Positions 5,371-5,476 of a stretch of DNA of 5,476 bases are shown here, in pieces (within the stretch, counting starts at the first letter, position 1; every line of letters starts with the position of its first letter). The notes below the pieces were generated by a model. The model did not search any database and was not told the origin of the DNA. It saw only the letters and a program-made list of their open reading frames with translations. Source of the stretch: Gammaproteobacteria bacterium (GTDB taxonomy: Bacteria > Pseudomonadota > Gammaproteobacteria > Pseudomonadales > Azotimanducaceae); contig VXNE01000500.1 in assembly GCA_009840715.1 (NCBI GenBank), forward strand, positions 1 through 5,476, in the 5' to 3' direction. The position numbers and the translations under genes were made by a program.

Positions 5371-5476
5371 GGGGGGGGGGGGGGGGGGGGGGCGGGCCGC
5401 GGCGCCCGCCCCGCCCCCGGCCCCGCCGCCCGCACCCCCCCCCCCGCCGCGCCCGCGGGGGCCCCCCCCCCACCGC
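5371..5476. other. Low-complexity G/C tail, probable sequencing or assembly artefact
   Basis: These 106 bases contain no T and only two A (5434 and 5472). They begin with 22 consecutive G (5371-5392) and include C runs of 11 (5435-5445) and 10 (5462-5471). The shift from ordinary sequence to this composition is abrupt at 5371. Runs of G are a known failure of two-colour short-read chemistry, where loss of signal is called as G. The tail at the window's end is best read as a corrupted contig end, and no gene or start codon in it should be trusted. Confidence 0.7.

Noticed and set aside
5301..5435. N-terminal extension of the kinase to an ATG at 5435
   Set aside because: It is translated from the G/C artefact tail and gives a proline/arginine-rich peptide before a clear membrane-helix start at 5300.

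Overview
The window is GC-rich and densely coding. It looks like one contig, or the end of one, from a high-GC bacterium. It starts inside a gene and ends in a low-complexity G/C tail that looks like an assembly artefact. The two-pass membrane histidine kinase and the gene styles fit a Gram-negative bacterium, most likely Pseudomonadota. That is an impression from family resemblance, not a proven assignment.

Positions 1-3748 (+ strand) hold six same-direction genes in which every stop codon overlaps the next start (GTGA, GTGA, ATGA, an 8-base overlap, ATGA). They are: the C-terminal end of nitrile hydratase alpha; nitrile hydratase beta; the small nitrile hydratase accessory protein (metallochaperone/activator type); a luciferase-like (LLM) flavin or F420 oxidoreductase; a 2-keto-4-pentenoate hydratase/fumarylacetoacetate hydrolase-family enzyme; and an NAD-dependent D-2-hydroxyacid dehydrogenase. 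The first three form the standard module that hydrates a nitrile to an amide. The last three are not standard partners of that module. Their families suggest oxidation of a substrate, hydration or C-C chemistry on a keto or enol acid, and oxidoreduction of a 2-hydroxy/2-keto acid. The tight coupling suggests a single dedicated catabolic or biosynthetic route for a particular nitrile. The promoter and any amidase would lie upstream, outside the window.

Positions 3765-5300 (- strand) hold a complete sensor histidine kinase that converges on the operon, with 16 bases between the two stop codons. No response regulator is visible. If one exists it would lie beyond the right edge.

Positions 5301-5476 are non-coding as far as can be trusted. 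They hold a short leader with a purine-rich ribosome binding site and two GC-rich inverted repeats, then a 22-base G run and a tail that is almost entirely G and C. No RNA genes, CRISPR arrays, insertion sequences or convincing terminators were found.
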